NCBI GenBank assembly: GCA_035610365.1
Contig: CM069435.1
Location: 88,011,389-88,075,388 of the forward strand
Reading direction: 5' to 3'
DNA length: 64,000 nucleotides
From: Aquatica leii
Lineage: Eukaryota > Arthropoda > Insecta > Coleoptera > Lampyridae
Of this stretch, positions 47,001 through 57,345 are shown one piece after another. Each line of letters begins with the position of its first letter. Positions within the stretch are counted from its first letter, which is position 1. The position numbers and the translations under genes were made by a program. Under the pieces are notes generated by a model. That model did no database searches, was not told the DNA's origin, and was given only the letters and a program-made list of their open reading frames with translations.

Positions 47001-48825
47001 AGATTTTAATATACCAGTCGATTTTAGAAACGAAAAAAGTGTACTTGGTTAACGTCATGCGAATGCCGGCACTTCAAACCTTAATGTTTTTTTCAAAGAC
47101 GATTGCAACGAACACGACATTGACTAAATTCGTCTTCGACGAATTTCTCATGCTAGATGTACCAAACTTCGGACAAGGTAAAGTCTTATTATCAAGGGCT
47201 GTGGAGCTACGCAAGAATTTGAAAGGAAAGCTCGAGCGCAAACTTGAAGATCCTTCTTCTAACTCGAAAGTAGACCAGCGTGAAATGTTTTATTTCGCCG
47301 AGGATTTGGTTAAGTTCATGACTACGGAAGTTAGTTACAACATCAAACGGTTATTGCCCGCTGATTTAAAAGTTCTTTACACGTATAGCGATTTACCAAT
47401 TCCAAGTACGAATCCTTTCGAAGATTACTCTATAACTCGTAATAAAACCTACGGTGGGTTACAAGTCACTGAAAATATTATCTACGGGTGTTTGGTACAA
47501 GAAGAGTGGGCTTGTGCTATTGAAGAACAAGTGTCGAGTACTCCGTTTGAGTGCGTTCAATGCCAAAGACAAGTGTTTTGTCCAACGATACTTCATATTA
47601 TGGAGCACGAGCGTAGTTGCAAAAAACCAAAAGAACCCGAAGATATTCACAAACCAGCCGATGTCGTCACGGTTAAGGCAAATTCCCAAAGTTTTCATTG
47701 TGAAAAGTGTGATAAAACTCTTATGTTAACACCCGTTGAAATTTTGAGGCATAAAAAGAGTTGTGCGAATTAGATATTGATCGTTTTTTATCAAACACCT
47801 TACGGGTTGCGAACTATAACCATATTGGTCCCTTAGTTGTTTTCCCCCTCCAAGCCACGCCTTTTTTTACTCAACTTATGTCCTTTTGGGGTTTATTCAA
47901 AACCTCGTGAACTTTAGGTGCAAACGGATAAAACTGAACGCGATGAAATATTTTGTATATACACGTATTTTAAATAAACAAGTAATGGAGTAGAACTTAT
48001 TTAAAAACTGAAGCACCGTGCACGGGATCTCCACGACAACATTCGATAACTTTCCTCTTTACAGGACAGTGCCGCAGTACAAATGCTGCTCGAAACGTGC
48101 TTAGAAACAAAAGAAGACAACGAAACACCCGGACAACTTCTAGCGCTACAAGAAGTACGATCACTAGTATGCAGTTACCTCCACCAAGTATTCATTGTTG
48201 ACACATCCTTAGCAAAGCTAATTCACTTTCAGGTACCAAAATGACACACCTAAACCGTGCATAAAACGTATCATTCTAGGGATACCCGAGCGAGTTGCTC
48301 AAAGTAACTGTACAAGGAGTACCGTCCATGCACATCTGTTTGGACTTCCTCCTCGAATTAATGCAGCAACCGAGTATTAATAAACAAATCTTTGCAATTC
48401 AACTGCTATCGCATTTATCAATACAATACGCATTACCCAAAAGTTTGAACCTGTGTGTAACGGCACTAAACCTTTTATATGCATTACTTGGTGGTGAGTA
48501 TTTTTCAATGCACTGCAAAAAAAAGTAATTATTCGTTGTAGCCATTTCGGCCAAGCAAGGCGTGAAACTTTTTAAAGAGATTATGCCAGCACTGGTCCGA
48601 ATAAGCGAGGCTTTTCCACCACTAGTCGAAGACATCATACAATTCTTAGTGCAACTGTCGAGGGTGTCGTTATCACAAGCATCGTTGGCTTCTTACTTCC
48701 ATGATCACTTAACTTGGGACAGCGAGATTTGTGAGGAGGATTCGAAGAAAATATGCGAGTTAGCCGAAGTTACATTTAATGAAATTATCGCAAAGACTGT
48801 CTTAAAAACTAACATTTATAGTTGA
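41036..48825 (+). CDS. IntS2: Integrator complex subunit 2
   Basis: Scaffold subunit of the nuclear Integrator complex, which cleaves nascent snRNAs and attenuates promoter-proximal transcription. Exons: 41036-41681, 41728-42199, 42250-42409, 42600-43820, 43868-44065, 48065-48232, 48280-48493 and 48542-48825; total 3363 nt, 1120 aa, close to fly and human lengths. Recognisable conserved blocks: LAKCSEQEIRPILPCLVRMS, SIDFHALESDVRKEQQLRQ, RRLRLVLSELLFI, CRVVANFPDSF, AMLCKMNPSQALSVR, and near the end GYPSELL..TVQGVPSMHICLDF and KQIFAIQLLSHLSIQYALPKS. It has no catalytic domain; the fold is helical repeat. The fifth intron (44066-48064) contains the whole DHX34 gene on the same strand. The stop codon is 13 bp from the convergent CUSTOS stop, so the two 3' ends must overlap. 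Confidence 0.94.
44157..44297 (+). other. Possible alternative terminal exon in IntS2 intron 5
   Basis: Directly after a fair acceptor (ctgatttccag, ending 44156) an in-frame, phase-0 stretch of 46 codons begins HGLEHLKSSNPLSILYKLFD and ends QKYLR then TAG. It could follow the exon ending ...AAQ at 44065. The composition is protein-like. I do not recognise it in IntS2 homologs, nor as part of DHX34. It may be an alternative last exon, or a fragment of another gene. Confidence 0.35.
44444..47773 (+). CDS. DHX34: DEAH-box RNA helicase DHX34
   Basis: DEAH helicase that promotes nonsense-mediated mRNA decay by helping UPF1 activation. Intronless, 1109 aa, near human length (1143). ATG 44444 is chosen because MSRRDSPYKN starts a basic, Ser/Pro-rich tail and the context AAAATGA is good; an upstream in-frame ATG (44354) would add 30 unconserved residues. 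Motifs: I GDTGCGKST (about 164-172), II DEVH (258-261), III SAT (290-292), VI QRAGRAGR (468-475), then winged-helix/ratchet regions and the DHX34-specific C-terminal part. The C terminus has two CxxC...HxxxxC zinc-finger-like modules (FECVQCQRQVFCP..., FHCEKCDKTL...). It lies wholly inside IntS2 intron 5 on the same strand, with its own AATAAA at 47973. Confidence 0.93.
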   Translation: MSRRDSPYKNHYDSKHPRKRRKSPSPSPSKKAPDLKTITNRNKHDFDSFLQNHLNIRNTDDYWRFFDKYQSMQTLKTAVIDKTKLLSINFEQTHLQLYQKLPVNIPQDLFSQFLNTALTYQDFQQKSKFLKLKKLRTAQKELPIAQYKEKIIEALNKRVVLIAGDTGCGKSTQVPQYVLNAGYKKIVCTQPRRIACVSLAKRVAYETLTDFKSTIGYQIRFEKTKRLDTNVVFMTEGLLLRQTAEEETINTYDVIILDEVHERHLYGDFLIGVMKCLLHKRDDFKLILMSATINVELFREYFRDEDVSVIEVPGRLFPIDIKYLPIVKDPYERKRDRFDCTPYLRIIQMIDDTYKPHQKGDLLVFLNGFAEISALADAVNDYAVAKGNWIVLQLHSTLSLEEQDKVFDYPPEGTRKCIISTNIAETSVTIDGIRFVIDSGRVNRMVYNNVGGINKLMETGISQDSAKQRAGRAGRTGPGTCFRLYSEDDFKSFDAFTTAEIHLVPLEALLLNMISLGLSDIRNFPFLEQPSSSAIEDSIERLKFCGGLKLDDEFLVLTSLGECLSKLPVDLSIGKMLVMSTVFGNVTSVLALAAVLSVQNPLTQQAYRNLDSQTARKPLESNHGDPLSLLNMYKEWLSIKQETTINQKENSRTWAKKRGLEEQRFYEVTKLIQQFKEILEDAELLSKRPEQELSSGERSIRYGELKQLKTLRKNLKDEGKSTRRKQLKCERFAEDEETSPKLDIRDIEFRIANDFKKLQFLLDESSPDSFKDLMLLKLILTSGLYPQVAVEDEFNYSKSVTDRLYHTKSKNFVFLRPLSCFTTNPEVLEIHADDIDVPPSGYFSKRPISRKHQILIYQSILETKKVYLVNVMRMPALQTLMFFSKTIATNTTLTKFVFDEFLMLDVPNFGQGKVLLSRAVELRKNLKGKLERKLEDPSSNSKVDQREMFYFAEDLVKFMTTEVSYNIKRLLPADLKVLYTYSDLPIPSTNPFEDYSITRNKTYGGLQVTENIIYGCLVQEEWACAIEEQVSSTPFECVQCQRQVFCPTILHIMEHERSCKKPKEPEDIHKPADVVTVKANSQSFHCEKCDKTLMLTPVEILRHKKSCAN
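47973..47978 (+). terminator. Polyadenylation signal of DHX34
   Basis: AATAAA 200 bp after the DHX34 stop and about 90 bp before the next IntS2 exon. It must be ignored, or spliced away in time, for full IntS2 mRNA to form. Confidence 0.5.
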
Positions 48826-48838
48826 TTTTTTTTACATA

Positions 48839-49348
48839 CTAGATTAAACTTAGTGTACCGTTAGTGTCTATTCGATAATGAAACACCTTTCCTTTGGTTG
48901 TTGTCGACCAGTTCTTGACTTCATTGACTATATCGGATGGGTCAATGGCAGCTTCTGTGAATTTCGAATAGTCGAAATTGTGTTTTAATTTTGGTTTCTT
49001 AGTTGTTTCTTCTTTGTGCAGCTTTAAACACTTTTCTGAGTTTCTGAATAGTTTCACACGATTTTTTGTTTTTTTCTTATGGGTGATGGTTTTTACACTG
49101 ACTAGGCGTTTTTCTAGGTCTTGGTCTAAAATTAGGGATAGGTGTTTAGCAACGTATTGTTGGAACTGAGGCGTAACGCCTAATACGTTAAATTGATCAT
49201 CTTCGTTGTGTTTTGGTCGCAACGATGGTGGTTTGCTGATGTGGATATTTTCGCTGTTCAACTTTGCGCTAAATAATGAATCGTTCATGAATTCTGGGTC
49301 GAGAGCTTCTCGTAACCGTTGAGAATCCTCTTCGTCAGAGCTATCCAT
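48839..49348 (-). CDS. CUSTOS: CUSTOS homolog
   Basis: A small nuclear protein; vertebrate CUSTOS modulates Wnt signalling in early embryos, while the insect role is unknown. Intronless, 169 aa. ATG 49348 is chosen because MDSSDEEDSQRLREALDPEF is the typical acidic, Ser-rich start; the frame extends 28 codons further up to another Met with unconserved sequence. The diagnostic block is KHNEDDQFNVLGVTPQFQQY followed by VAKHLSLILDQ, matching 'NE...LQTTPEFRAHVAKKLGALLD' of human CUSTOS, then a Lys-rich nuclear-localisation stretch (HKKKTKNRVK). It is convergent with IntS2, whose stop is 13 bp away. Assignment rests mainly on that one block. Confidence 0.8.
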   Translation of the reverse strand: MDSSDEEDSQRLREALDPEFMNDSLFSAKLNSENIHISKPPSLRPKHNEDDQFNVLGVTPQFQQYVAKHLSLILDQDLEKRLVSVKTITHKKKTKNRVKLFRNSEKCLKLHKEETTKKPKLKHNFDYSKFTEAAIDPSDIVNEVKNWSTTTKGKVFHYRIDTNGTLSLI

Positions 49349-50937
49349 TGTATTCAGATATTGAAAACAAAAAAGTTGGGTTATGTGGTAGTTGTTGGGA
49401 CAATTTTTATACTCATGGCTAAAAATATACACCGAATTCTATTTTATGCCAAAAAGTTGACATTTGAGCTCAAAGAATTTTGTGATATAAATTTGGTAAT
49501 TAAACATTTGTAGCGGTAATTGATGCAAGAGGAAGACGCGGTTTAACGACCGCAGACAGCGATAAGTGTCGAGCCAAAATATTTTGATAAATGTTATTTC
49601 TGCTTATAAAAGAAGTATTTTGTGTTGAAACATCCAGTATTCTGTAAGTAAGTTCATTATTTTTATTTGTACAAGTAGTGAAGTTTTGTTTTACAAATTG
49701 AATCCGTTTGTTTTAACTTATTTTGTGCAAAAGACATCAAACAATAGTATAAGTTTGAATAACTGATTAATTAATATACGCCTGTCTACTCCAACAAGCA
49801 TCACAGTCAATAAGGGCGCTTTGATTGATTACAGATGAGAAATGGGCGTGGTTTAAGGCGGAATTAATAACGGTCAACCAATAAAGAGGTAATTTAAAAC
49901 CGTTGTTACGTGTAAATACTACAATAGACATTTATAGTACAAGTATAGACAAGTTTTTTATGATTAGCTTTAATTTGGCGGTTTTTTTACTTAATCTTAT
50001 TGGTCACTACACTAGCGTCAAAACTGTAAACTGTTATTGCAATCAAGTTCGTTTTTATTGTTATTTCCTTCACTAAACAAATACTTTCTTAATACTCTGA
50101 TTTCCTTCAGAATCTATTCGCTGCATATAACCTAATCTTTTTTACTCGGCTTTATTTAAAATAGCTGTTAGTATCTGAGTTATTTGTTTTGTTTGGACTC
50201 GAGTTGAATGGAGTTTTTATTCAATTTTAGTTGCGTCTTTTCACTCTTCTAATTGTATACGTTATGAAAATTGTGCAAAAAAAATTGATAGATCTGATAG
50301 AATTGTTTAATTGACAGTTTTAGAAAGTTGGCTTTTGTAGTTGTTATCTAACGTCATAAATCGACGTTTTTTGATAACGCACATAGGTCTGTACTATAAC
50401 ATGCGTAAAGTATATACTAATGCAGACGTGTAGAAAATAAAATTTCCGCACGTCTACATTAGCAGCTACCGAAACAGTAAGGTCTCAGGTTGTTTAATAG
50501 TCATTTACAAACGAAAACATTTTGTATGTAATTTCAGAAAACTATTACGATTTAAGCGTGGTGAGTACTCTACAAACATTTTATAGTACAACCAGTTGTA
50601 ACCGTAACTGATAAAAGAGGAAAATGCGGTTTGACGGCCGCACAAACTGCGATATGAGCCCAACCGAAATAATTTGACAAATCTTTTATATAGGTCGTTT
50701 AAAGTATTTGTATTGAAATTCGGAAATTTTTACTGTTTTGATTATATCTGCACTACAGAGTTAAGATTTGAAACTACTAAAGTTAGCATTTATCAACGTA
50801 TAGAAGAATGCTTGACTTTATTTATTTTTTTTTAAAGTTCATACTTTGATACTTTGTCACCGCTAAGGGAAGTGATTTAAAGCGGGAGTAACAACAATGA
50901 ACTAAAAAATTAGGGCGTGTACTAGTGTACACATGTA
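49349..50937. other. Intergenic, contains a direct repeat pair
   Basis: No genes. About 49505-49650 ('gtagcggtaattgatgcaag...gcggtttaacgaccgcag...') recurs in diverged form at about 50590-50725 ('gtaaccgtaactgataaaag...gcggtttgacggccgca...'), same orientation, about 1.08 kb apart. Confidence 0.55.
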
Positions 50938-50962
50938 AGAAGTGAAACTTCTTTATGGCCTT

Positions 50963-51181
50963 ATTTTTCGCAAAATGATCTACATGCAACTTTTCAGAAA
51001 TTGGTTAAATAAACTTAAATTAGATAAAGTTTAAACAAAAGGATTTTATTATCATAGACATGAATACAAAATTATTTTTCGCAAAATGATCTACATGCAA
51101 CTTTTCAGAAATTGGTTAAATAAAGTTAAATTAGATAAAGTTTAAACAAAAGGATTTTATTATCATAGACATGAATACAAA
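50963..51181 (+). repeat. Near-perfect tandem duplication, about 112-bp unit
   Basis: 'ttatttttcgcaaaatgatc...gacatgaatacaaa' occurs twice back to back with one clear mismatch (aaactt against aaagtt). Very recent. Confidence 0.88.
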
Positions 51182-51189
51182 TAATACAA

Positions 51190-51815
51190 TTATTTTACTT
51201 TAACTTTTTGCTACTAAGATTATTACAGCATTTCATTAATTGTAATAGAATTATTACTATCATTGTCATCGTTATTATATATTTTTGTAATTAATGGCTT
51301 ATGGTAACTGAAATATGAAATTGAATCTACAAAAATTAGTTAATTGATTTACAAAAATTAATAACATATTTCAGAATTTATACTCTATGCCAATTAATTG
51401 ATGTTCATTAAATTAGCAGTCGTATTAATTAAAAATGTGACGCGTAACGAAATAAGCGACATGCTATCCCTACTGCGTTGGAGAAACTGAAAGTACTCTT
51501 CGTCTGAACCAACCGTGTTTCACTTTAACTTTTTGCTACTAAGATTATTACAGCATTTCATTAATTGAAATAGAATTATTACTATCATTGTCATCGTTCA
51601 ATCAGAAATTGAGGTTAACCTTAAATATCTTAAATTTAAAAAAATTAATAACATATTTCAGAATTTATACTCTATGTCAATTAATTGATGTTTATTAAAT
51701 TAGCAGTCGTATTAATTAATAAATACTATTTTAATGAAATCATATACATTGACCGATAGTTACAATCAGAAACTGAGGTTAACCTTAAATATCTTAAATT
51801 TAAAAAAATAAATAC
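51190..51815 (+). repeat. Interleaved direct repeats
   Basis: Three blocks each occur twice: 'actttaactttttgctactaag...catcgtt' (51195, 51520), 'taataacatatttcagaatt...gtattaatt' (51360, 51646), and 'caatcagaaa.tgaggttaac' (51600, 51764). The order suggests overlapping segment duplications or template switching. Confidence 0.75.
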
Positions 51816-52633
51816 CACAATCCCACCCAAGTATTAGAAAAAGAGATATAATTACTTACTTTTGTTAAAAATCCACTGGAATTAGAATTAAAATAAAATC
51901 TTTGATTTTGTTGATCACTTTAGTATTGATATATTATTTATCACGTCGCTATTGCGTTTCAGAAATAAAAAAGATGGCGCGTAACGGAAAAATGTGACGG
52001 TAAAAAATGTGACGCGTAAAATGTGACGGTAATTTTTTTTCCAACGCCGATAAAGAAGTTTCACTTCAATAATTCTATTTCTATGTACTAAAATAATTAG
52101 AAAAATAAAACGAACACAAAAACGGTATCCCAGACAACCATCAGATCGCGTTTTTATTACATCACTTTTACGTTATTAGAGTACCCAGTGCCGCCGCCAG
52201 AATAAAATATAGGGAGAGGTCAAACTTTATCAACTTTAAAAAACCGGTGAAATGAAATTCACACGCAAACGCCACAAACACACAGTTGGCCGACCCCCCT
52301 GCCGGCGGCTCTGAGTTTACCTCACGTAACCAAGAAATACTTTTTTCGTAATGAATTTGAGTATGTGAATCAACGTCAGCATTAAAATAATTTTTATATG
52401 TCAATTTTTAGTTTGATTTCGTAATTGGTTAAAACTAAATTGAGAGATTTACATTTAGGTACACTATTTTTTGTTGCGTGGAAGAAATTTAGCTACGTTA
52501 TTCTCAGAAAATAACGTAGAGTTAACTTTATTGGTCATTTATAGTTCCTTAGAATACTTAAAATGCGTTTTTGATGACAGTCTGACGTTTAAATGGAATT
52601 GATAAGGATTTGTTTTTTGACTAGCTTGTTTTT

Positions 52634-53718
52634 ACTTTCCTATAAGGAAAGTATAGCGATCGCAATTTAAAAAAAAAATGTTTTTTGAAGAATTTTACGT
52701 TTCATGGTCTCCTGAATCAGAAAAACGTATTTTTGACAAAAAAATTTGGGTGTCTGTGTGTAACGTTGTACCCACGATAACTCTCGAACCAAAAGTCCTA
52801 GTAACTTGAAATTTGGTATGGAGCTGGCTTTTCATATTCTCTCGGTTCTATTAAAAGATGGGTCTGATAAAGAAACAGGAAGTGGGTGTATCCGTCATTT
52901 TTAACAGTTTTTCTTATATAATTCTGTACGAATGTAAATTGTTCGAATTATTTTTATAGTTTCTTATCGAGACAATACTTCTCAACAATTTATTCAAATA
53001 AATTTTTTTTCTATCATTAACAGTTTATTAGATATTTAATTTACAATTTAAAGTGAATTTCATTATAATCTAGGTTCGAATCCTGCCTGCGACGATTAAA
53101 AAAAAATATTTTTTTTGCATAAGTTTACGTTTCAAGGTCTCCTAAGTCAGAAAAAAATATTTTTGACAAAAAAATTTTGGGTGTCTGTGTTTGTGTTTGT
53201 CTGTGTGTAACGATGTATCCACGATAACTCTCAAACCAAAAGTCCTAGTAACTTGAAATTTGGTATGTAGCTGGCTTTTCATATTCTCTCGATTCTATCA
53301 AAAGATGGGTCTGATAAAGAAACCGGAAGTGGGTGTATCCGTCATTTTAACAGTTTTTCTTATATAATTCTGTACGAATGTAAATTGCTCGAATTATTTT
53401 TATAGTTTCTTATCGAGACAATACTTCCTAACAATTTATTCAAATAAATTTTTTTTCTATCATTAACAATTTATTAGATAATTAATTTACAATTTAAAGT
53501 GATTTCCATTATATAATATAGGTTCGAATCCTGCCTGCGACGATTTTTTTTTTAGAAAAAATAAATAGCCGGTTGCACATAAGTCTGGTTAATTGGCGAT
53601 TTACTAATCGTTTTTAATACAAACATATCACTTCAAAGTGGTTTTATGACAACATAACCTTATAAAAATACATTTCTTCATCATTCCTTATAGGAAAGTC
53701 GTGTGGTGGCCACACCAG
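52634..53718 (+). mobile_element. Element built as a 448-bp tandem dimer, bracketed by palindromes
   Basis: Two units, about 52655-53096 and 53097-53545, are about 90 percent alike and each closes with GGTTCGAATCCTGCCTGCGA. The dimer is bracketed by ACTTTCCTATAAGGAAAGT (52634-52652) and ATTCCTTATAGGAAAGT (53683-53699), the latter followed by the palindrome GTGTGGTGGCCACACCAG. No protein is evident. GGTTCGAATCC (53073, 53521) is a perfect Pol III box B consensus, but no A box precedes it. Confidence 0.65.
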
Positions 53719-54899
53719 TTTTTTTTAGATATGTTTTCATATCCCATATAGCACAAGTAAGTTCGTAATATGTATACACATTGTACGTACTTTTAAGTAC
53801 GTATGTACCTAAAATAACGAAGAAAAAAACTATGATAACTAAATTTTTTTTCTTCTTTATTTTAAATAGGAATAAGATATCGAAATACGGTTTTCACTAC
53901 ATTTGTATGGAAAAAAAGTCATATTCTTGCAATTAAGTTTTCAGAGAACTTTGCTTGTTTCTGTTATATCAAAAAACGCGCTCTAACGGCATCACTAAAA
54001 ATCAGGTATATCATAGGGAGGATGGGTTTGAGGGAGCAATAAATTTTCCAACGAGACCGAGTTTGTTAAAATCCGTTCAGTCGTTTAGAAGTTACAGCTG
54101 TTTATTTACAAAAAACCAATGAATCAAAAAACTTGAATCACCCCCACCACTTTATTTTAATAGATACGTCAAAAAGTGTTGGACAAAAATTACTCGAATA
54201 AAGCAGCTTTAAAAAGCATAAATTTTTTAGTACATTTAATGGTGTATTTTAGTGAAAAATCACTTTTTCAAAGTTTTAGATAGCGGTTACGCCTCCTGGC
54301 GGCCATAAAATAATTTCTTTTGGCCACTTTAGTCATATAATTATTTACCGCACGTCTCTACGACGACAGTTCCCGGGATTTGCATTCTTATCTGGCCACC
54401 CAATACATGACAAACTTAAAAACATATCAGTTGTGCAAAATATCAGTTTAATAAATTAAAGAACCACTGACAGTTTTGTTTGGTAACTTCTGGTTTAGTG
54501 CTGATAACACAAGCTTGTTAAGCTGTGTTAAGCTTCATATCTTTTTTTCCTTTACGGTAAGCCTTAATAAACATTAATAATTAATCATTCAATATAATTA
54601 GTCTGATAATGAGCATGATGTCACTGATATGTGAATCAAAATGCGCGCGCGTATAGTCGAAAAATTTTAAGATCAAAGTCTTCAGGTTTGAAAATTCAAA
54701 ATTCGTAACGGTTCGTTAGGTGTCGACGCGAAGAAAAGTTAAAATTTTTGAAACCTTCAAGATTGCGTCATGCGGCTTTGAAGATTATTTAAGAATGTTA
54801 CGGAAATTCCTGTCCAAGTTTACTTTAGAAAGTGTGAGTAAACTAAGGTCGGACGAAACTCGACCCAATTCAGTCCTCGTTAAGCGTTTAATACGCACC
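53719..54899. other. Intergenic region upstream of AIFM3-like gene
   Basis: No gene recognised. An open frame running into the AIFM3 first exon from 54720 is probably 5' UTR read-through. Confidence 0.5.
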
Positions 54900-57345
54900 A
54901 TGGGTTGTTCCCTATCCAAGAATTCGCAAGTTTTGCAAATAAGCGAAAGTAAGAATTTAATTTAAAAACTAATCGCGAATTAACAATTTAATAGAAATTA
55001 AACTAAACGCGCAATTGCGCCTTCATAATTTACACAATAAGGACAATGTTATTAAGCACTGCTCTAATAATCAATAAAACATTCAAACTCCTGTTGCTTT
55101 TAACTTTAGGTTATGTATTTTAACATATACAGGTTTCAACAATTTTACAAAATCATATTTTTAATACACCTTTTAATCAAAATTTTTTTAATGTTGTCAG
55201 GTAAGAAAGAATCTACGAATATGTCTGACGATGAGTATGTCGATGATGTTGTGTGCAAGGTTTCCGATGTGCAAGAGAATGATATGAAAGCTTTTGATTT
55301 ACAAGATGTTGGCAAGGTGCTTGTGATACGACAAAATGGGAAATTAAGCGCTTTAGGTGCTAAGTGTACCCATTACGGTGCACCACTTCAAAATGGTGTT
55401 TTGGGTGACGGACGAGTTAGATGTCAATGGCACGGTGCTTGTTTTAACATCACTACTGGAGACATTGAAGATTTTCCTGGTAAGTGCATTCAAATTATAT
55501 AATAAGATTTAATCAATTATCTTTAATTTGAAAGTCAATGTCCTTGTTTGCCAATTCTGAAGTTTCGGGTACTTTTGACTACTGCTTTTTGTGATTCAAA
55601 TTGTTTAGTTTAGCGTTTTTATTATTTTTTTGCTCTCATTTTTTGTGCTTTGTTTTTTTTACCTGCTGTAAATAATTAGAGTAATTATAAGTTGTGTGTG
55701 TTGCCTATACTAATAGGCGACTTATTTTTTTTTAATACTAGTCTTCTATTGGCAAGAGCGTTTATATTTGCTATGCTACTACCTACTGACTAACGCTATG
55801 TTGTTATTCATAAAGTTTGGATACAAACTATATAGTACAAGCAATGTATATATTCACAATCCTCTTTAAGTTTCGAGGTCTGTGTCATCTTTTTGCACCT
55901 CTAATTGTAACGTTTTATGCTTACAGGATTGGAATCTCTTCCATGTTACCAAGTGCAAATCGAAGGCGATAACGTTAAGGTACGAGCCCGACGATCCGAG
56001 GTTCAAACGAACAAGCGCACGAAGTCCATGTCCAAAAAACACCCCAACAATAATGAACACTACGTAATAATCGGTGGTGGTCCTTCAGGGGCCATCTGCG
56101 CCGAGACGTTACGACAGGAAGGGTTTCAAGGAAAAATTACGCTTATCACGAAAGATAGTTATTTGCCTTACGATCGGATTAAGCTTAGTAAGGCGATGGA
56201 CGTTGACATTGAATCCTTACAGCTACGCGATAATATGTTCTATTCGCAAAACGATATCGGTGTCCATTTAGAAAAAGAAGTTCAGAAAATAGACGTCGAG
56301 CATAAATTGATTAAGACTACGGACGGCACCTCGATGAATTACGACAGGGTTTATATTGCAACTGGGTCGACGCCACGCACGATAAATTTGCCTGGTAAGT
56401 ATTGGAAAAGCAAAGTTTCGTTGCTTCAATCTCCACAAGGTTTTTTTCTTAGTTTTGTTTCATTAAGACATATTTGCAGGCGCAAAATTGGCAAACGTAG
56501 TTGTTTTACGAAACTACAACGACGCATCACTCATAAACTCTTTGCTAGGTTCTGACAAGCACGTAGTCATACTAGGCTCGAGCTTCATAGGGATGGAGGC
56601 GGCGGCTTATTGTTCTGGCAAAGCGGAGAAAGTAACTGTTATAAGCAAAACTTCAGTACCATTCCAAGAAGTACTCGGAAACGCGGTTGGTGCTGCCATT
56701 TTAAAGTTGTTCATGGAAAAGGGAGTAAATTTCATTGGTAACAGTGGCTTAAGTACTTGTATCGGTAACGCAGAAGACAAGCTGTCCGAGGTGGAACTCG
56801 ACGATGGAACCAAATTAAAAGCGGATGTGTGTATTTTAGGAATCGGTGGTACGTTGAACACGGAGTTTTTAAGAGATTCAGGTATTACCTTAACCGGACA
56901 CGGAGCCGTTACCGTTAACGAGTATTTGCAAACGAACGTTCCAAATATTTTCGCCGGTGGTGACATAGCGAACGCGCCTATTTGGTCGCACGATAATATA
57001 AAAGGATCGATTGGACATTACGGTCTAGCTCAGTATCACGGTAAAATCGCCGCCATGAATATGATGAATAAGGGTAAATGTTTAAAAGCCATTCCGTTCT
57101 TTTGGACGACACTGTTTGGTAAAGGTTTTCGGTATTGCGGTTATGGTCATTTCGACGATGTAATCATCCGCGGAAACGTCGAAGACCTGGTGTTTGCCGC
57201 TTATTATATCAAAAACGACCAGGTGATTTCGATTTGCGCATGCGGCATGGACCCGATCGTTTCTAAATACGCAGAATACGTTGCTCAAGGGAACAAGTTA
57301 TACAGGAAGGATTTGCAGAAGGATCCTTTGGAGTGGACCAAATAA
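54900..57345 (+). CDS. AIFM3: Apoptosis-inducing factor 3-like Rieske/FAD oxidoreductase
   Basis: Flavoprotein with a Rieske [2Fe-2S] domain; the vertebrate relative AIFM3 is mitochondrial and can trigger caspase-dependent death. The physiological substrate is unknown. Exons: 54900-54948, 55201-55479, 55927-56394 and 56480-57345; 553 aa. The N terminus MGCSLSK is a strong myristoylation/palmitoylation-type signal, as in human AIFM3 (MGGCFSK). Rieske ligands are Cys72-x-His74 and Cys91-x2-His94 (CTHYGAPL, CQWHGACF) with the standard 16-residue gap. FAD fold VIIGGGPSGA (about 156-165), second dinucleotide site HVVILGSSFIGMEAA, FAD-contact box NIFAGGDIA, and the reductase C-terminal domain follow. 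All catalytic motifs are present, no lesion. The first exon was chosen because it splices in frame (A|GT) to the Rieske exon. Confidence 0.93.

Larger units (their letters stand above)
50938..52072. mobile_element. Candidate non-autonomous element with GAAGTGAAACTTCTTTAT termini
   Basis: GAAGTGAAACTTCTTTAT followed by GGCC starts at about 50939; its inverse (ATAAAGAAGTTTCACTTC) ends at about 52070. The 1.1 kb interior has no transposase but several local duplications (see 50963-51181 and 51190-51810) and scattered 'atgtgacgcgtaa' motifs. The terminal repeat is itself nearly palindromic (GAAGT..ACTTC). Target duplication not clear. Confidence 0.55.

Noticed and set aside
52168-52404. 78-codon minus-strand frame
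   Set aside because: No recognisable motif or splice context; it lies between two repeat elements.
53073-53083. Box B-like GGTTCGAATCC as a tRNA gene
   Set aside because: No A box, no acceptor pairing or anticodon arm upstream; the sequence before it belongs to the AT-rich repeat unit.
55113-55200. Upstream Met of the AIFM3-like Rieske exon's open frame as the true start
   Set aside because: This stretch is AT-rich intron ending in a good acceptor (ttgtcag at 55200); the exon at 54900-54948 joins in frame and supplies the expected N terminus.
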